The notes under the pieces were generated by a model, which worked only from the letters and a program-made list of their open reading frames with translations, had not been told where the DNA came from and ran no database searches. A DNA stretch of 64,000 nt from Chaetorhynchus papuensis (lineage: Eukaryota; Chordata; Aves; Passeriformes; Rhipiduridae), in NCBI GenBank assembly GCA_013396525.1, contig VWYX01000934.1, positions 211,414-275,413 of the forward strand, read 5' to 3'. A program made the position numbers and the translations under genes. Each line of letters starts with the position of its first letter. The stretch's first letter is position 1. Shown here piece by piece: positions 49,201 through 62,110 of the stretch.

Positions 49201-51971
49201 AAGGAAGTTAAGCAGAAGCACGGCTCAGTGAGCAGTACAACCTGTCACTCAAGGGAGAGGACTTAATTCTTCTCCACTGTCACTTGCAGTGTAACCATGG
49301 ATGAATGGGAATTTAGGGACTGCAGAACCAGTTAGGATTTGCAATACACCGCTACCCACAGCCCTGAGGGGAGCACACGGGCTCTAGGGCACTCCCTGGG
49401 CAGCTGGATGCCCGAAATGCCGTTGGGTGGGAATACAGCCAGGCAGTGCTGGTAGGGAGGCAGTGCTATTTAGGGGAAGTCATTTAGGAACTCAGGTCTG
49501 ACTTCTGAGCCTCCTTGGAGGCTGAGGAGCTTCTGTAATGAAACGAGTCAGTCAGGAAGAAGGAAAGGACACAAAAGATTGTAAGATTCAGGTATGCAGG
49601 AGTACCTCAGTGTGGAGTCTGTGTGGAGCCAGCAGCGTAGGAGAACAGTAAGAACACAGTTATTTCTGAAGGGAAGCCAAGCAGGGAGCCAAGGATAGCC
49701 AGAGATGCCTGCAGGGCACAGTCCCACAGTGCTGGAGCCAAGCAAGGACAGCTCAGGGGTGGCACCAGCAGTTTTCCCATCAGTGGCATCAAATAAAGCA
49801 AAGCAACAAGTCGATGTTGTTTAAGACACCAAAAGAACAGGAGAAGAAACAAGAGTCTACAAATGGCTTTAAATTAAGACTGAAGGCCCAGGCTGTGCTG
49901 CTCCTGGGCCCACAGATGGAGGGCACATGGATGAAGTCCTGGGTGAGGCTCCTTAGGGCAAGTAATGGCTGTTAATGACCTCTGCAATGTGAGAGTGAGG
50001 CCACTGAAACCCACCTGCAGTGATTAATCACAGGAGGAGCATTACAGAACTTCCTTACTCTCTATTAATATTCTGAGAATAGGGAAACCAGCCTGAGCAA
50101 CCCAGCAATTATGGCATGGGAAGCTGCAGGAGCAACTTAATTTGAAGTTGGATAGGATGGGGTTTCGAGAAAGAAAATTGACAATTAAGAAAATTCATCT
50201 GTGCTTGATTGGAATGAGCTCATAAATTGTTTCTAATTTTACAGAAACCAAAAATAAAATAGATTATTTGAATATTAACTTCATTTTTCTTCTAACTCCA
50301 GTTAGGGAAAAATTAGTATTAATACTTTTTGATGAAGAATTTCCAGTTGACTGCACTGTTGAATGTGGGACACTTAAATTGAGTGCAGCAAACCCTTTTC
50401 TTCAAAGACTTATTGTTTTGACAAAAAGTACAATAAACAGAAGCATGTTTGACCAGCTGAGCTTTTATAGAGGTTTTTGGTGCAGATTATATAACAGGCT
50501 CTTAAAATATGGATGCAGTGACTGGTTTTTCTTCCCCTTTTTGGGGAACTAAAAATGCCTTTCTGGTGCCCTATTAAACCAGTTGTGGTGCTTTTTCCTG
50601 CTTATTGGGTTTGCTGTTCTAGGCTAAAGCATCAAACTGAGCTCTGAGTGTGCTTTGAGGTAAAAAGTTTAATTTAGTCAGTTCCTTACACCTTGCACAC
50701 TGCCTGCAAAGAGGAGCACTTGAGATTTATCTGTGTCATCATTAAAGTAGAGAGAATGCATTAAGAAAAGCTGATAGACAGTAAAATTTGCTGTCCCTTT
50801 GCTTTTCATCGGTGCTGACTGTGAGTTTGGCTTCTTTCTCTACTCACAAAATCTTAGGGGATAAAAAAGTTATGATTCCTCATTATTTATAACTACCTGA
50901 TTTTGTGCTGCTATTAGGACTTTTCTGTATTGGATTTAGGGATGATAATTGGTATTTAATTCAGGCGTTTGAGGTGTGATTGGTCAGTCGTGTGGTGGGA
51001 GCTCTTTTTAGTGTGAGAGAAAGAAGTGGAGGTGGTTTTGATGAAATGGAGGCTTAAAAATGTGGCCTGGAGAGCAGAGAAAGAATGGTTGTCACAGATT
51101 TTTAAGGCATCTTCTGAGCCTTTCCCTTCCTTGATTGCTAAAGAATTCTCTGGGCACTTTTACTACTGAGCAAGTGAGGCTTTTGCACCTGTAATGGAAA
51201 GACAAGTGGGGCCTTTAGCCTGGAATGTGAAGCTACAACCCTCCCAGTCTGACCCTGCAGCACCAGTTCCTGAGCTGGGCCGGGGAGCCTTTGGTCAGAC
51301 AGTGAGAAAGAACCCATGCTTGGGGTTCTCTATTTATTTTTTCTTTCTGATCACCAAAGGGTTATTTCTAAAAGTAGTTCAGAGTAGAATTCTGATACAG
51401 TTCAATTGCACCAATTACATCTAACTATAATTTCAGTGTATTTTCATCACTCAATTTCAATGGAAAATGACAACAGAATGAGAAATTTAATGATGACAGA
51501 ATGAGGAATATGCATCATTTATTATCAAGATCTCTGTTGTCTCAATTCCTGATTGGTTTCTTTTTCTCTAAGGGAATAGTTAATGTGTGATATTCTGATT
51601 TTTAATGATGACTAATATAGAGTTGGGGGTCTGGGGTAAAGAGTTATTTAAACTGTTTGAATTTATTATGAATATATAAAATAAATAAAGTACTTGATTT
51701 GCACTGAATCATTAGAATTTGTGCCTAACCCTTTTAAATCTGATTAGTTATTTTAGGTGAGAGTGGAATTAGATGATTGCAGCAGAAATGCCAAGAGGTA
51801 GATTTGATGTCTTTATTTAAGGGAGAATCAGTTAATCCAATTTCCCAGAACTTACGTTAGTTCTGTGGGTTGTGAACCCTTTTCATGATTTGAATTTCCC
51901 TCTGTGCACTTGGAATGCTTTTTCCTTTCTAGAATCTGAGAACTATGTAAACGTTATGTCTGTTTGTTTTT
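43248..51971. other. Non-coding sequence, no gene recognised
   Basis: A T14 run is at 44435-44448. A 13-bp direct repeat with 17-bp period is at 47527-47556. The part at about 46270-46640 has several Oct-like and homeodomain-like words (for example TTTGCATGTAAATTA near 46480) and could be regulatory. An open frame at 50268-50552 follows a splice-acceptor-like TTCTTCTAACTCCAG, but the encoded 94 residues match no family I know and no donor follows convincingly. Confidence 0.5.
47527..47556. repeat. 13-bp direct repeat, 17-bp period
   Basis: TGGCCATAGCTTA occurs at 47527-47539 and 47544-47556 with a 4-base spacer. Confidence 0.9.
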
Positions 51972-51986
51972 TTAATTAATTAATTA
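51972..51986. repeat. (TTAA)n simple repeat
   Basis: TTAATTAATTAATTA, preceded by a T run. A shorter related run is at about 55115-55124. Confidence 0.9.
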
Positions 51987-54900
51987 GTTTTTCAGAAAAA
52001 AGCCAAAAATAGCCAATCACAATCAATTATTATGACTATAATGAAATACTGGTATGGTAGTGAGAATTAGTACAGCTTTGGACTTTTTTTAATGCAAATA
52101 ATGAAATTCAGTTGAAGTAAGTCTCACTGAAATTTGTTTTAAAAGACCAGCAAGTAACCCAGGTAAAAGATGAACGGGTTTCCTTTTTGTTTCCAAAATA
52201 CCAGCTCTACCCACCACTGGCAAAGAAAGCTGGAAAAGAACCATACAAGTACAGCTTGTGGCATCTCCTGCCAGGGAAGTCAGTCCCTGCCCTGTTATGC
52301 ACAGCAAGGCTTTCCCAAGGTCTCAGAGATGTTTGACAGAAGTTCTGAGGGAATCCTTGCCAGGCAGTTGGATGTGGGGAAGCCATACCCTCATTTTACA
52401 GACTGGCCAAGCTATTCTTTGCACTGAAAACTGAATTTGGGTGAAGTTAAGGAGGTCACGTGGATTTATTGTGGGAGAGCTCCCTGGATAGAAAAGTGCA
52501 GGTGTCTGAAAACGGCCGCAAGGACAGAAGCTCAGCTGACTGCCCTGGTGTCGTGGTGCTGCCTGTGAAGCACATATCCTACAGTCCAGTAATGGATCCA
52601 GTCTAATTCCTTGCACTGTTTGATTATTCTGAAGGACCTCGTGAATCTGTCTCCTCTCGTGTCCCACACCATGGCCCCAGGTTGCACTCTCACTTGATAC
52701 AGCTGCCTCTCTCCCACTTCTCATAGCAGAAGTTACACATGTGGATCAAATGCACTTTGCACCAGGTGATTCATCATTGTCCCTCTGTCTAGGAATTCCA
52801 AAATTCATGTATTGTTACCATGCTAATTGTCTGGATTAGAACAAAACCCAGGCTTGGAAGCTGGAATACCATTTATACCTTTATTTGTTCTAAATATGCT
52901 TCCTTACATTAATTTTTAGAACATCCCAAAACGTCATGCTCTCTTCTTACCTTCTGTGTGAATGTTACTGTGCAGTTGATTAATGCAGCTTTATCCTGTT
53001 GTCCGAGAGTTCCTTGGCCTACTTAAACATGTCCACTTGGAAAGTGCCCTTGAATTCAGCAGACAGCGTGTGATGTATGAGACAGAGCAAAATCAAACAA
53101 ACTTTCTGAGCAAAAGTAGAGAGGATTTATGACTCCAACTTCCTCCTGCAGGAGTGCATGATTGGTGGATTTGGACTGGCATAAGTTATTTGTATTGCAG
53201 TGAAACCTGGATATCTCAGGAGATTCTGTATTCAGGGCCAGCTCTTTCACTGGGTACAGTAGGAAGGTGAGCAGAGAGCTGAAGTTCCTCCAGTTCTCTC
53301 AATAAGTGAATGGCCACATTGGCATTTTGGGTAGTGAGAGAGGGTCTGTATTGACTGGGGAAAATACAAATGAAAATATAAGGCCTGAAAACTGTCCCAG
53401 TGGAAGTTGTCCAGGAGATTTGGAGGAAAACAAAATATGTGTAAGAAATAGAGTAGCTAGAAAATTGTGATTTTAAATATATTATTTATTTGTTTGTTTG
53501 ATTGGGCTGTAAGTAGGGAAATTGGCAAAGTTCATATGTTTTGCTCATAGCTTGATATAATACAGAGAGGCTTCAACTGTAAAATGAAAATCCAGGTTCA
53601 GTTTTATATGCCAGCTCCTCTCAAATTGGATATTTTGTGTTCCAGTTTCTAGTTCAAGCCTATTTCTAATACATTTTGCTGAGAAAACACAGAGGTTCTG
53701 GTGGTTGAAGTGGTTACGCATCAGGTCACATTTTGGTTAATTCCCACCTAAAATAATCTTTTCCTTTATCCATTTTTTTCCCCCCTCCAGATTTAATTAG
53801 AGAATCTTAATACTAAAACATTCTGGGCTGCTGAAACATTTGATTAATTTTGTGTGGTTGCAGTGCTGTAATGAAACCCTGAAAGCAGTCAAGAAGCTTT
53901 ACACAGCTCCAGTGAACATAGCTGTGAATTATGACTGTGCTAACACTCCAAGGAAATAAGTGCAGCATCCAGTCTCAGTGGAAGGTTTCCATCGGATTGG
54001 TTTTCCAGTCACAACTTCTTCCTCCTTGTGCTACACGGGCTGGGATCCCTATGAAGGTGTTGGGCTCAGTTTTGGAGAAGGGCAAATATTTGCAGTATCC
54101 AGACAGCTTTCTAGTCAGCCCTAAAGATGGGTGACCGTGGCATAGGGCTTTGAGAGAAGATTTAAGAGAAGAAGAAAATGCAAATTAATCGGACTAACTC
54201 AGATGGGAGTAAATGTTGAAATTTGCAGACAAATAGACAGCTTTGGAAAACATCAAATTATAGGGAAGGTTTGTCTTGAAAAAACCCCAAGACACCATCT
54301 AGTTTATACTTTTTCACAAGGTGAGATAACTTCTACCAAGCTTTCCCTGATAAATGTTCCTGTAATGTGTTCTCCAAAAGCCTTCAGTGCTAAAGCAATG
54401 TATCACAGTTCTCCACTGTCCTCACTGCACAAGTTTTCTTAGTGCTTTGCCCAAATCTTTCTTGCTGAATGCTCAGGCCATTATTTTTTCTTTTGCCCAC
54501 AGAGGATAAACAATTTATTAACTCCTTCTCTTCCCCTTTGTATTGTGTACATACAGATTTAGACTCAGAACCACAGGAATGAGTGTTTTCAAAGAACACA
54601 CAATCCCCTTTCAGTCCTTCTCTTAGGAATTTCAATAGATTGATGATTCTGTGACATCATACTGGGCCTTTGGTCATTGTTATTGTTCTCCTACAGACAG
54701 TCTGTGGTGGGTGTGAACCTTCAATGCAGAGCTCACGTGATCTATTCCAACAGAGCCACTGCCAGGCTGGACAGAGGAATGACCTCTGTATCTTACAGGA
54801 CACGTTGTTAGTTTGGTTTTGAGCAGTGATATGATAAAGCTGATTTCAACTAGTGATCTACCAAATTTTGATGTCCTTATCTGGAAAATTGGTGCTTCTT

Positions 54901-57716
54901 GCATTTTCCCTCCATCATGTTTTGAGGGGATTTTTCTTATGTCTTTTTTGTTGTTGGGGTTTTTTATTGATTTTGGAGTGGATTAGTCCTCACTGCAGTG
55001 CTTTGCATTTATCCTTACTGAGTTGCACCCGTATGTTGCAGACCTTTTCTTCAATTTCTCAAGATCATTCCCACAGGACTAATAGCTATTTCTATTTCAC
55101 ATTCTGTTTTTATTTAATTAATTAACAGCATTTCAATTTTCTTCCTGAATTTTGTTTTGCTTTGTTATTTACATGGAAAAACAGAAGCAGTCTGCTAAAA
55201 ATACATATGCATGCACTTGCACATGCTGTTTCATTTAAAATACTGCCTTGTGTCTGGCAATATTTAGTACGAATGGGAATGTTCAGAAAAATACGTAGGA
55301 GCAGATGGAAAACCAGTTTGTAAAACTCTGAGGGGAAGAGGGAGCCAGTAGAGGCTTTGAGTTTGATAATCTCCTGTAGGGAGCAGCCTGGAGGAAGTGT
55401 TGAGGTAGCTGTAAAAGCCAAGAAACTTGGGGAGCTCACTCAGAGCTCACCTGCTCTTTGGCAGGTGCCAAAAGGCACAGAAGGAAAAGAATGACAAGAA
55501 ACAGCAGTTTACTTGCTCTTGGCACAATGGAATGATCTCACATTTCCATGAAATATATCCACCTAATTTATTACTGAGTTGTTGCACCAAAACGTTCTTG
55601 CTGTGTAAGTCATTCTGAGATATTCTGGGAGGAGCGAGGGGTCTCTCTCTCTCCAGAAGCACAACTCTGTAAGTGGTTAATATTTGTGAGAGCAGTGATT
55701 GTTTCTGCAGGACAATTCACAGAGAGAATCCTCCTCAGCCTGACACTGGTGGTGTGCACTGGCAGGGAACTCCTGCTCTGCTCACATGTTATGCCTGGCA
55801 TTTGACTATTCCTGGTCCAAAATAGGAATGCCAAATAAAGTTGGATTCCAAAATGCTTCAACTCCCCTGAGCAAAGCAGTATTTACAAGGACAGAAATAG
55901 ATTTAGCATCGTATCAGCAGCCCTTTAATGCATGTTTTAAATACTAGGCACTCCTCTGGGGGAAGGAGTAGGCAGAGTTGTAGTTGTGTATAAATAAAAT
56001 GCCTAAGCTGTAAATAACAGAGGAGATCAGAGCTGGAAAATCAGGCCTTTCGGAGACCTCATGATTAGACCTTAAGAATTCCTTGAAAGTATAGTTTTAA
56101 AAAGTGGATTTTTCATTCTTCTTTTAATTTCAACAATTTTAAGAAGGAGTGCTTAATAGAGATCAGGTTGCCAGTGGTACAGTTATGCTCTTTTAATTAT
56201 CTACTGTCGCTTCTAGATGACCTCGAAATTTATTGATGTGGAATTACCAGTCCCTGGTGCTTCCATCTTTTACATTTTTGCAGCACCAGGAGATTTTTTT
56301 CTCCTCCAGACAGATCCACCTGGCATCTCCTCCATGATCACAAATCAATTAAACGGTCTTGCCAGGATTGCAGAATTTTACAGATTGAAATCCAGCAGTT
56401 GTCATTTACTGCAGGCTGTGGAGAAAGCTTTATAAAATGTGATAGGGTAGGAAACAACACCCTTTTGGGAGTCAGGCCAGCCTGCATGAGGAACTGAGAG
56501 CTGGAAAATCATCCCTGAGAATGAGGATAATTGAGGAAAGGAACCTGGGTATGTGGTGTGTTTGTCTATGGAGTGGTGGAAGAATTCTGACTGACCAGCT
56601 CTAGAAATTACAGAAAAAAACACTTCAGAAAATATTTTAGATATTTAAAAATTCTTCACTTCTGTTTGAAACTATTTTGAAACTTGAAAATGTTTTTATT
56701 ATCTGGTGCAAGGGGAAAGCTCCAAAACACTGAAGACAACGCTGCCATTCTCATTTTAAGCAGAGAGCACTTGGAATCTGGAAGGCTCCTGTTGTTTGTC
56801 TGAGGGAGAGCAAGGGCCAAAGCCTCAGAGTCTGAGGCCACAGGGAGTGTCTTCACCCTGAAATCATGGATTTCCTTTTCCCTGGGTGCTTTCTCATTCT
56901 GTATAAATCTAAGGTTAAGTTGGTCATTCAGGGATCACAACACAGCTTCTTATTCTGCAGGTTTTAATTTAATTGTGAACCTCAGAAGCCTTTTCTGATA
57001 AAATTTCCACGAAAATTTAGTAAGAAAATATCTGTTTCAACAAAGTAGTGTTTCTTTATATAATCCCTATCCATTTTTATTCATCTACTACTGAAACAGA
57101 ACTTTTATCCTTTGTGCCATCAAAAAACTTCATCCTCTAATCCAAAGCATTTATGCAAAGATTTCCCAGAAGCAAGCAAAGAACACCAAAACTCATCAAA
57201 AGAGAGATGCCAGAATTTCTTGAAACACATCAAATATCCGTGCTCAGGGAATTTGTGTAAAATAATTTTAACAACTGTAGTCTTTTCAGAAATCAGGCTT
57301 TATAAAATTCAGAAGCAACAGGGTAATGCTCTTTTACGTGGATTTGAAAGGAACTCACTGGAACAAACACAAGAAGTGTTACTGATGCTGTTTTCTTCTT
57401 TCAATAACTGTAAGCCCCAAATTTCCAGTGATGTGGGCTCCCCCCTTCATTGCAGCAGTTGATCCTGTTCTGTTTTCATAGGAATTGCTAATGCAGGTGG
57501 CATGTTTAGAAATACAGCCTGCCTTCCTTGCCCAAGGAGATGCCATCCAAGAGGGAATTACCGAGGTTAGGGACTAACATAGGCTCCTGACAAGCAGTTG
57601 GTAGAAGAGGAGGGAACAGAAACTTCTCAAGTGACAAATACTAAAATGGGTGAAACAAATGTGTTCAGAGTAGGGTTGGAGGGGAATGTTCTTGTGTGGA
57701 AGAATCAAGTGACAGA
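51987..57716. other. Non-coding sequence, no gene recognised
   Basis: The longest open frame (52323-52724, minus strand) has no recognised domain and is not conserved-looking. A donor-like AAG|GTAAGA on the minus strand near 52949 follows about 20 open codons but lacks a pyrimidine-rich acceptor. A plus-strand AATAAAG near 55833 has no identifiable transcript. No repeat family is recognised. Confidence 0.45.
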
Positions 57717-57728
57717 AATATATATTAA

Positions 57729-57759
<31 letters not shown>

Positions 57760-57760
57760 T
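57717..57760. repeat. (TA)n(CA)n compound microsatellite
   Basis: A TA run of about nine units (interrupted by TAAA at its left end) passes directly into a CA run of about six units. It has the same composition as the tract at 518-582 but lacks the TG arm, so it has no palindrome. Confidence 0.95.
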
Positions 57761-58746
57761 CTTTGGAGATGGTGCTGGGAGCAGAGCCTTGCAGGATTTT
57801 GACAATTAAAGCAAAAGTGTGCCTGGAAGCAGTAACCACATCCGAGTTGCTCATTCCCTGAAGGGGAATCTGCTAACTCTGGCAGCAGCAGCAGAGCTGC
57901 CTGAGCAGAGGGTTTGCATCCTCTCATTCCTCTGCTCTCAGATCTCCCTGACCCTCGGGGACTGATGCAAGGCGTGTGCACTTGGTTTAGTCTTCCTCAA
58001 GTTTCCCTTCTCCCCTGACAGTTTCCTGCAAGTTTCTGGTGGCATCCAGCAACGATGGTTGTTTTGATGTGCTGATAGTGCTTCCCGCTGCCTGTGAGAG
58101 AGCTCTGAATAATTTCTGCCTCTTAACTTTTGTGTACTCCCATAGTAATAAGCACTTTTTAATGGAGTCAGCTAAAAAACCTGTAAAATTCCTTGTACAA
58201 CGTTTTAGGACTGCTTCATCTGGACTTTCAGAAGGTTAAAAACTCTAGTTATAGCTCACAGTATAGGGAACAGCAACTGGCTGAAGTCTAGAAAGCCTGG
58301 CTTTAGCATATGGAAATAATTAAAAGTAACATTTAAAGCATCTTTTTTAAGCAGAGATTGTGTACTGAGAGCACTCTAATACTGACAAGGACAGCTGGCA
58401 CAGTCTAGCTAAAGCCCATCCTTCCTTTATTCCCAAGAATAAGAGATGAATTGTCCTTGTTTAGATAAATGTTGCAGAGTTGTCGGTTCATTTTATATAG
58501 AAACTTGTTTTGTCATTTGGATTACATTTTCCTTGGGCCTTTGCTAATTTTTCTGACGCTAGCACGTGTAGCTGTGCACATGCAACACGACTTCTGACAA
58601 AACCAGGTCTTCTCAAAAATTACTTTTACACTGTTGCTTAATGCTTGCAGTATTAGGGCTTATATGGACCACAAAGCTAATTCACCAGCTTTATTTAAAA
58701 AAAGGAAAAAAAAGAGAAGGGGTTGAACAGTGTTTTTTCAGCTGGC

Positions 58747-58868
58747 TTTTTTTTGGTTTGGTTTGCCAGGGGTTTTTTGTTTTTCTTGTTTTTTTTTTTG
58801 TGTGTGTGTGTGTTTTGTGTTTGTTTGTGTGGGGTTTTTTGTTTTGTGTTTGTTTGTTTTGTTTTATT
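58747..58868. repeat. T/G-rich low-complexity tract with (TG)n
   Basis: About 120 bp of T runs separated by G, GG and GGGG, with a pure (GT) stretch of about seven units near 58799-58813. The apparent hydrophobic F/V/C-rich open frame across it (58641-58907) is an artefact of this composition. Confidence 0.93.
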
Positions 58869-59596
58869 ATGCTGGGATTACTGGTTCTAGTCCAGTTTGA
58901 ATTCTGACAAGGGAAATAAAACTAAACTCTTGTAATATTTATGCTGTTAAAGAATAATGAAAGCACAAGTCACTACCAGGCAGCAACGTGGGGAGATCTG
59001 GCAATAGTTGGGTCTGGTAGTGTGGCCTTTTTATGTGATGTTGGTTAGATAAGGGTTACTTCTGGCTACTTGGGTAGAAGCTTCCACTCACTGAATTGTC
59101 ATGGTTACCCCTTGCTGTTCAAAACCAACTTTGGAAGCCTGTTTTATTTCTGAAAAACAACCCCAAGTTTCTTACAAGAAATAAGCGCCAGATTTTAAAC
59201 ATTTGTGATCCAAAGAGACAGAAACTCCTAATTGTAGATAACTCCTTTGCTAATTCAAAGAGCCTGGCCCCAGGTCTGCCTGAAGAATGCATCAGAAAAA
59301 TCCCAGCCAGGACTTTTTCCTCCCAACTGCTGTGCAGAAGACACCCCTGTGTAGTCACAGAGTATCTGAGGAGTAGCACAGGGTTTGTCTGAGAGCAGAG
59401 TACACAGGCACATTCTCCAGCTCGTAAGCACAACCCTGGCTGTGCCCAGAGCAGCTCACTGGAGAGCCTTTCTTTGGAATCATAGAACACAGGAGAAAGC
59501 CGAGCCATTTAAAACCCAAATATTTGGCCCCTCCAGTCTCACTGCTGCTCCTCCACAGCCATGCTGGCTTTTAGCTTCCTCTTTTTATTAAACTAT
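58869..59596. other. Non-coding sequence
   Basis: Overlapping open frames on both strands (59096-59392 plus, 59119-59508 minus) occur without domain or splice support. An isolated GAATCATAGAA near 59478 resembles a CR1 tail, but no CR1 body follows. Confidence 0.45.
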
Positions 59597-59627
59597 TAAA
59601 TTGGGAGTTTTTATTACTCCCAATTTA
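59597..59627. repeat. Perfect 12-bp inverted repeat with 7-base loop
   Basis: TAAATTGGGAGT (59597-59608) and ACTCCCAATTTA (59616-59627) are exact reverse complements around TTTTATT. Twelve uninterrupted pairs are unlikely by chance at any one site. It could be a foldback remnant or a structured RNA element. Confidence 0.9.
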
Positions 59628-61794
59628 GCACTTCTAATAAAAAGTCACAGTTAAAAGCCTCTGTGGGTACTGAAACTTGCAGCTGTGATTTCTCTTGATG
59701 AAAATAAAGACAACCTCTGCTTTTAAAGCTTGTCACTGTCAGGTGGTGGCTCCAAATCAGAGGGAGCTGGGTGGGATAGCAGCTGGGAAGGAATTACAGC
59801 AGCAGGAAGGGGTGAGGAGAAAGGGGAGAAGGTGGCAGCAGAAGAGAAATATTAATTAGGTGTTCACAGTGCTGCTACAGTATGAAAACACCTCAAAGTC
59901 TAGAACTAGTCAAAAGCCACTCTCTGGCTTATTGCAGGACTTATTTAAATGTGACATCAGCATTCAGTAATAGTGCCTGGAACCTCATTGGAGAGGCGAA
60001 TGTTACCATTAAGGGAAAGCTCTGTAGTGTGCGGTGGTCCTGACAAGGGTCCATCCCAGAAAAATTCTGGCAGCAGGGTGAGGGAGCACATTACTACACA
60101 TCCTGCAAAGTGGCTGTTTGAGACTCTTACTGCCTGTACAGGGCAATTTGACATCTTGACCTGGGGATTCAAGGCAACAATAAAAGAAATTTTAGTACAA
60201 AGGAAATTCTACTCTATCCAGCTTCTTAAACTGATGTCATTATCTTTTACTGAAAAAAAAAAGGAAGAAATATTTCAGAAATACAAGAGTATACTTTAAA
60301 ACTGTGTTCCTGCTGGAAATAAATCTTTTCATTAAGAAAAAACCACTGAGATGAAAACTCTGATATATAATGATTTAAAGTTTTCCATCTTAAGGTAAAG
60401 TTTTTTATGGTCCCTTATGTGGGAGGAGAATGGAACCTTATTTTCAATTACTAAAGTTGAATTCAAAGTTACTTGAGTGGACTGCAAGAGTCAGTCCTGG
60501 GATAAGAGGAATTTTGAAGGCATGAACGGTGTCTCCTGCAGGGCCTTGGAAATCTCCAGGAATGCTGCTCTTCTCTGCTACCTCTGCTTTTCCCTCTGCT
60601 TAGGAAATGAGGCCACTTCCCAAGAGGGAGGTGGTATGGTTTGTAACTTAGTTTGTGTTTTGTTCCAAAGCAAACCCCAGAACTGTAGACCTCTGAAATA
60701 AAAAGCATAAGAGCATAAAACTGCCCCCTCTTTCATTATCTATTTGATGGCCAGAGCTGTAGCAGCTGAACAGCTGTTCAGATATCTTATAGTTTACAAA
60801 GCACTGCTGAAGGCTTGAGGGGGAAATATTCTTTCATTGAAGACAAAACTCCCTTTGATTTCTGCTGGAGCTATATTTCAGGCTTACAATCCGATGGTGC
60901 ACTCAGTTACGTCAGAAAACAGGTCAGCCCATCCAGACCCATTTTCAGAAACATTCCTCAGATTGCACCTTTCAGCAACGTGACTGGGTTAAATTTAGCT
61001 CCACTGATTTTGCTGAAATTTCCTTGAATATAACTGTGCTGGAATTGGATGGTAAACTCTGCGGGCTGCTGGGTCTGCATTACCTCGGGTGCTGTCTGTC
61101 TTTCCTCAGCTCTCCCATCTCCTCGTTACATTCTGGGAGTAAGGCAGTGGTTTTTACCCAGCTGAAAGTCTGCCTGAAGCCAAAGCCAGGATGTGCATGC
61201 GGTGTGTGGGTGGCAGGGTGCCCCTTAGGACAGCAGGTCTCAAGGGATAGCAATTATCAGGTTTTAGCAGTAGTGCACATCTAGGGCAGCTCAGGAATGA
61301 CTCCCCTGCTCTTGGAGGCCACTGCTCCTGCCACACCTGGCTGAGGGAGAAAGTGGTGTCCCAGTTCCATCCTGGGCCTTAACGCCTCCCTTCCTGTCCC
61401 TGCTGTGTGCTGAGGCATTTCTCAGCCTCCGGCACTGTTTCTGTTTCTCTCAGTGAGCCCCCATCCGTTTGAGTAACTCCTGCTCGCTGGTGCTCAGGAA
61501 GGAGGCGTAGCAGCCAAAAAAAGGTGTTTGGCTATGCTGCCTTTCCATCAGCTGCCCTGATGTAACGCACCCTCCCTGGCGTTTCAGCAGGCAGAGCAAG
61601 GTGTGTTACCATGGCTCAGATATTCAGTAGTGTGGCTGGCTGTCACCTTCAGGGAGCAGGGGTGGACAGCTGGTGTATTGCAGCCTTCCTGGAGAAAGCA
61701 TCCTGCCCGGGAAAGGCTTCTCCAGGGGCTTTAGCAACTCCCCTCAGCGATGGATGATCTCAGCAAGTGCAGCAGCTCCTCTGCTACGAGTGAT
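59628..61794. other. Non-coding sequence
   Basis: A purine-rich run is at about 59795-59850. Open frames at 59957-60299 and 60469-60708 overlap on both strands and have no domain features. No repeat family is recognised until the LTR-like element. Confidence 0.5.
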
Positions 61795-61826
61795 ATCAGC
61801 TCTGGTGATTATCAGCTCTGGTGATT
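61795..61826. repeat. 16-bp perfect tandem duplication in the U5-like region
   Basis: ATCAGCTCTGGTGATT is present twice head to tail (61795-61810 and 61811-61826), and part of it recurs just after as CAGCTCT. It lies downstream of the putative LTR poly(A) signal on the minus strand. Confidence 0.92.
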
Positions 61827-62110
61827 CAGCTCTTTGTGAAATCACCCGAGGCAAACTCGGGGACAGAGACACGAGGGGGCTGAGTATGGCAGTTCCACAG
61901 CACAGCCTTTATTGTCCAGCAGCCTTTGTGAAACACAGGTCAAAGGCAAAAACTCACTACTCAAGGGCAGAGACAGGGGCTTTTTATGGGAAAGACAGGG
62001 GGTGGGGTAGGAACCAATTAGCCAACTGGGTACAAGGTATTACCCTAGAGCAGCAAGGCACGCTGGGGGTGATTCACTTGCTCACCATAACCAAAGGAAG
62101 GTTGCTTTTC
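61795..62110 (-). mobile_element. Probable LTR fragment of an endogenous retrovirus
   Basis: On the minus strand a TATA-type box (ATAAAAAG, 61980-61987) is followed about 70 bases downstream by a canonical AATAAA (61908-61913) and then a G/T- and C-rich segment. This is the U3-R-U5 order of a retroviral LTR. A C-rich and CCAAT-like (CTAATTGGTTCC) region upstream of the TATA box fits a U3 enhancer. The end points are uncertain because terminal TG/CA and target duplications could not be fixed. No internal retroviral coding region is seen on either side, so it is probably a solo or truncated LTR. A CGNGTGATTT motif after the poly(A) signal resembles one in the element at 42.6 kb, but overall similarity is weak. 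Confidence 0.5.

Noticed and set aside
50268..50552. Open frame of 94 codons after a splice-acceptor-like TTCTTCTAACTCCAG.
   Set aside because: The product matches no family I recognise, contains no convincing donor at its end and lies in AT-rich unique sequence. It is worth a protein search but is not supportable as an exon.
52323..52724. Minus-strand open frame of 133 codons, with a second frame overlapping it.
   Set aside because: No recognisable domain. Nearby ACAATAAAT suggested an LTR, but no TATA box or ends could be placed.
52940..53020. Minus-strand donor-like AAG|GTAAGA preceded by about 20 open codons.
   Set aside because: The only upstream AG follows a purine-rich, not pyrimidine-rich, sequence and is adjacent to a stop codon, so a coding exon is not supported.
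58641..58907. Hydrophobic, F/V/C-rich open frame resembling a membrane protein.
   Set aside because: It is produced by the T/G low-complexity tract at 58747-58868.
59470..59490. GAATCATAGAA string resembling a CR1 tail.
   Set aside because: No CR1 body is present on the expected side, so a short chance match is more likely.
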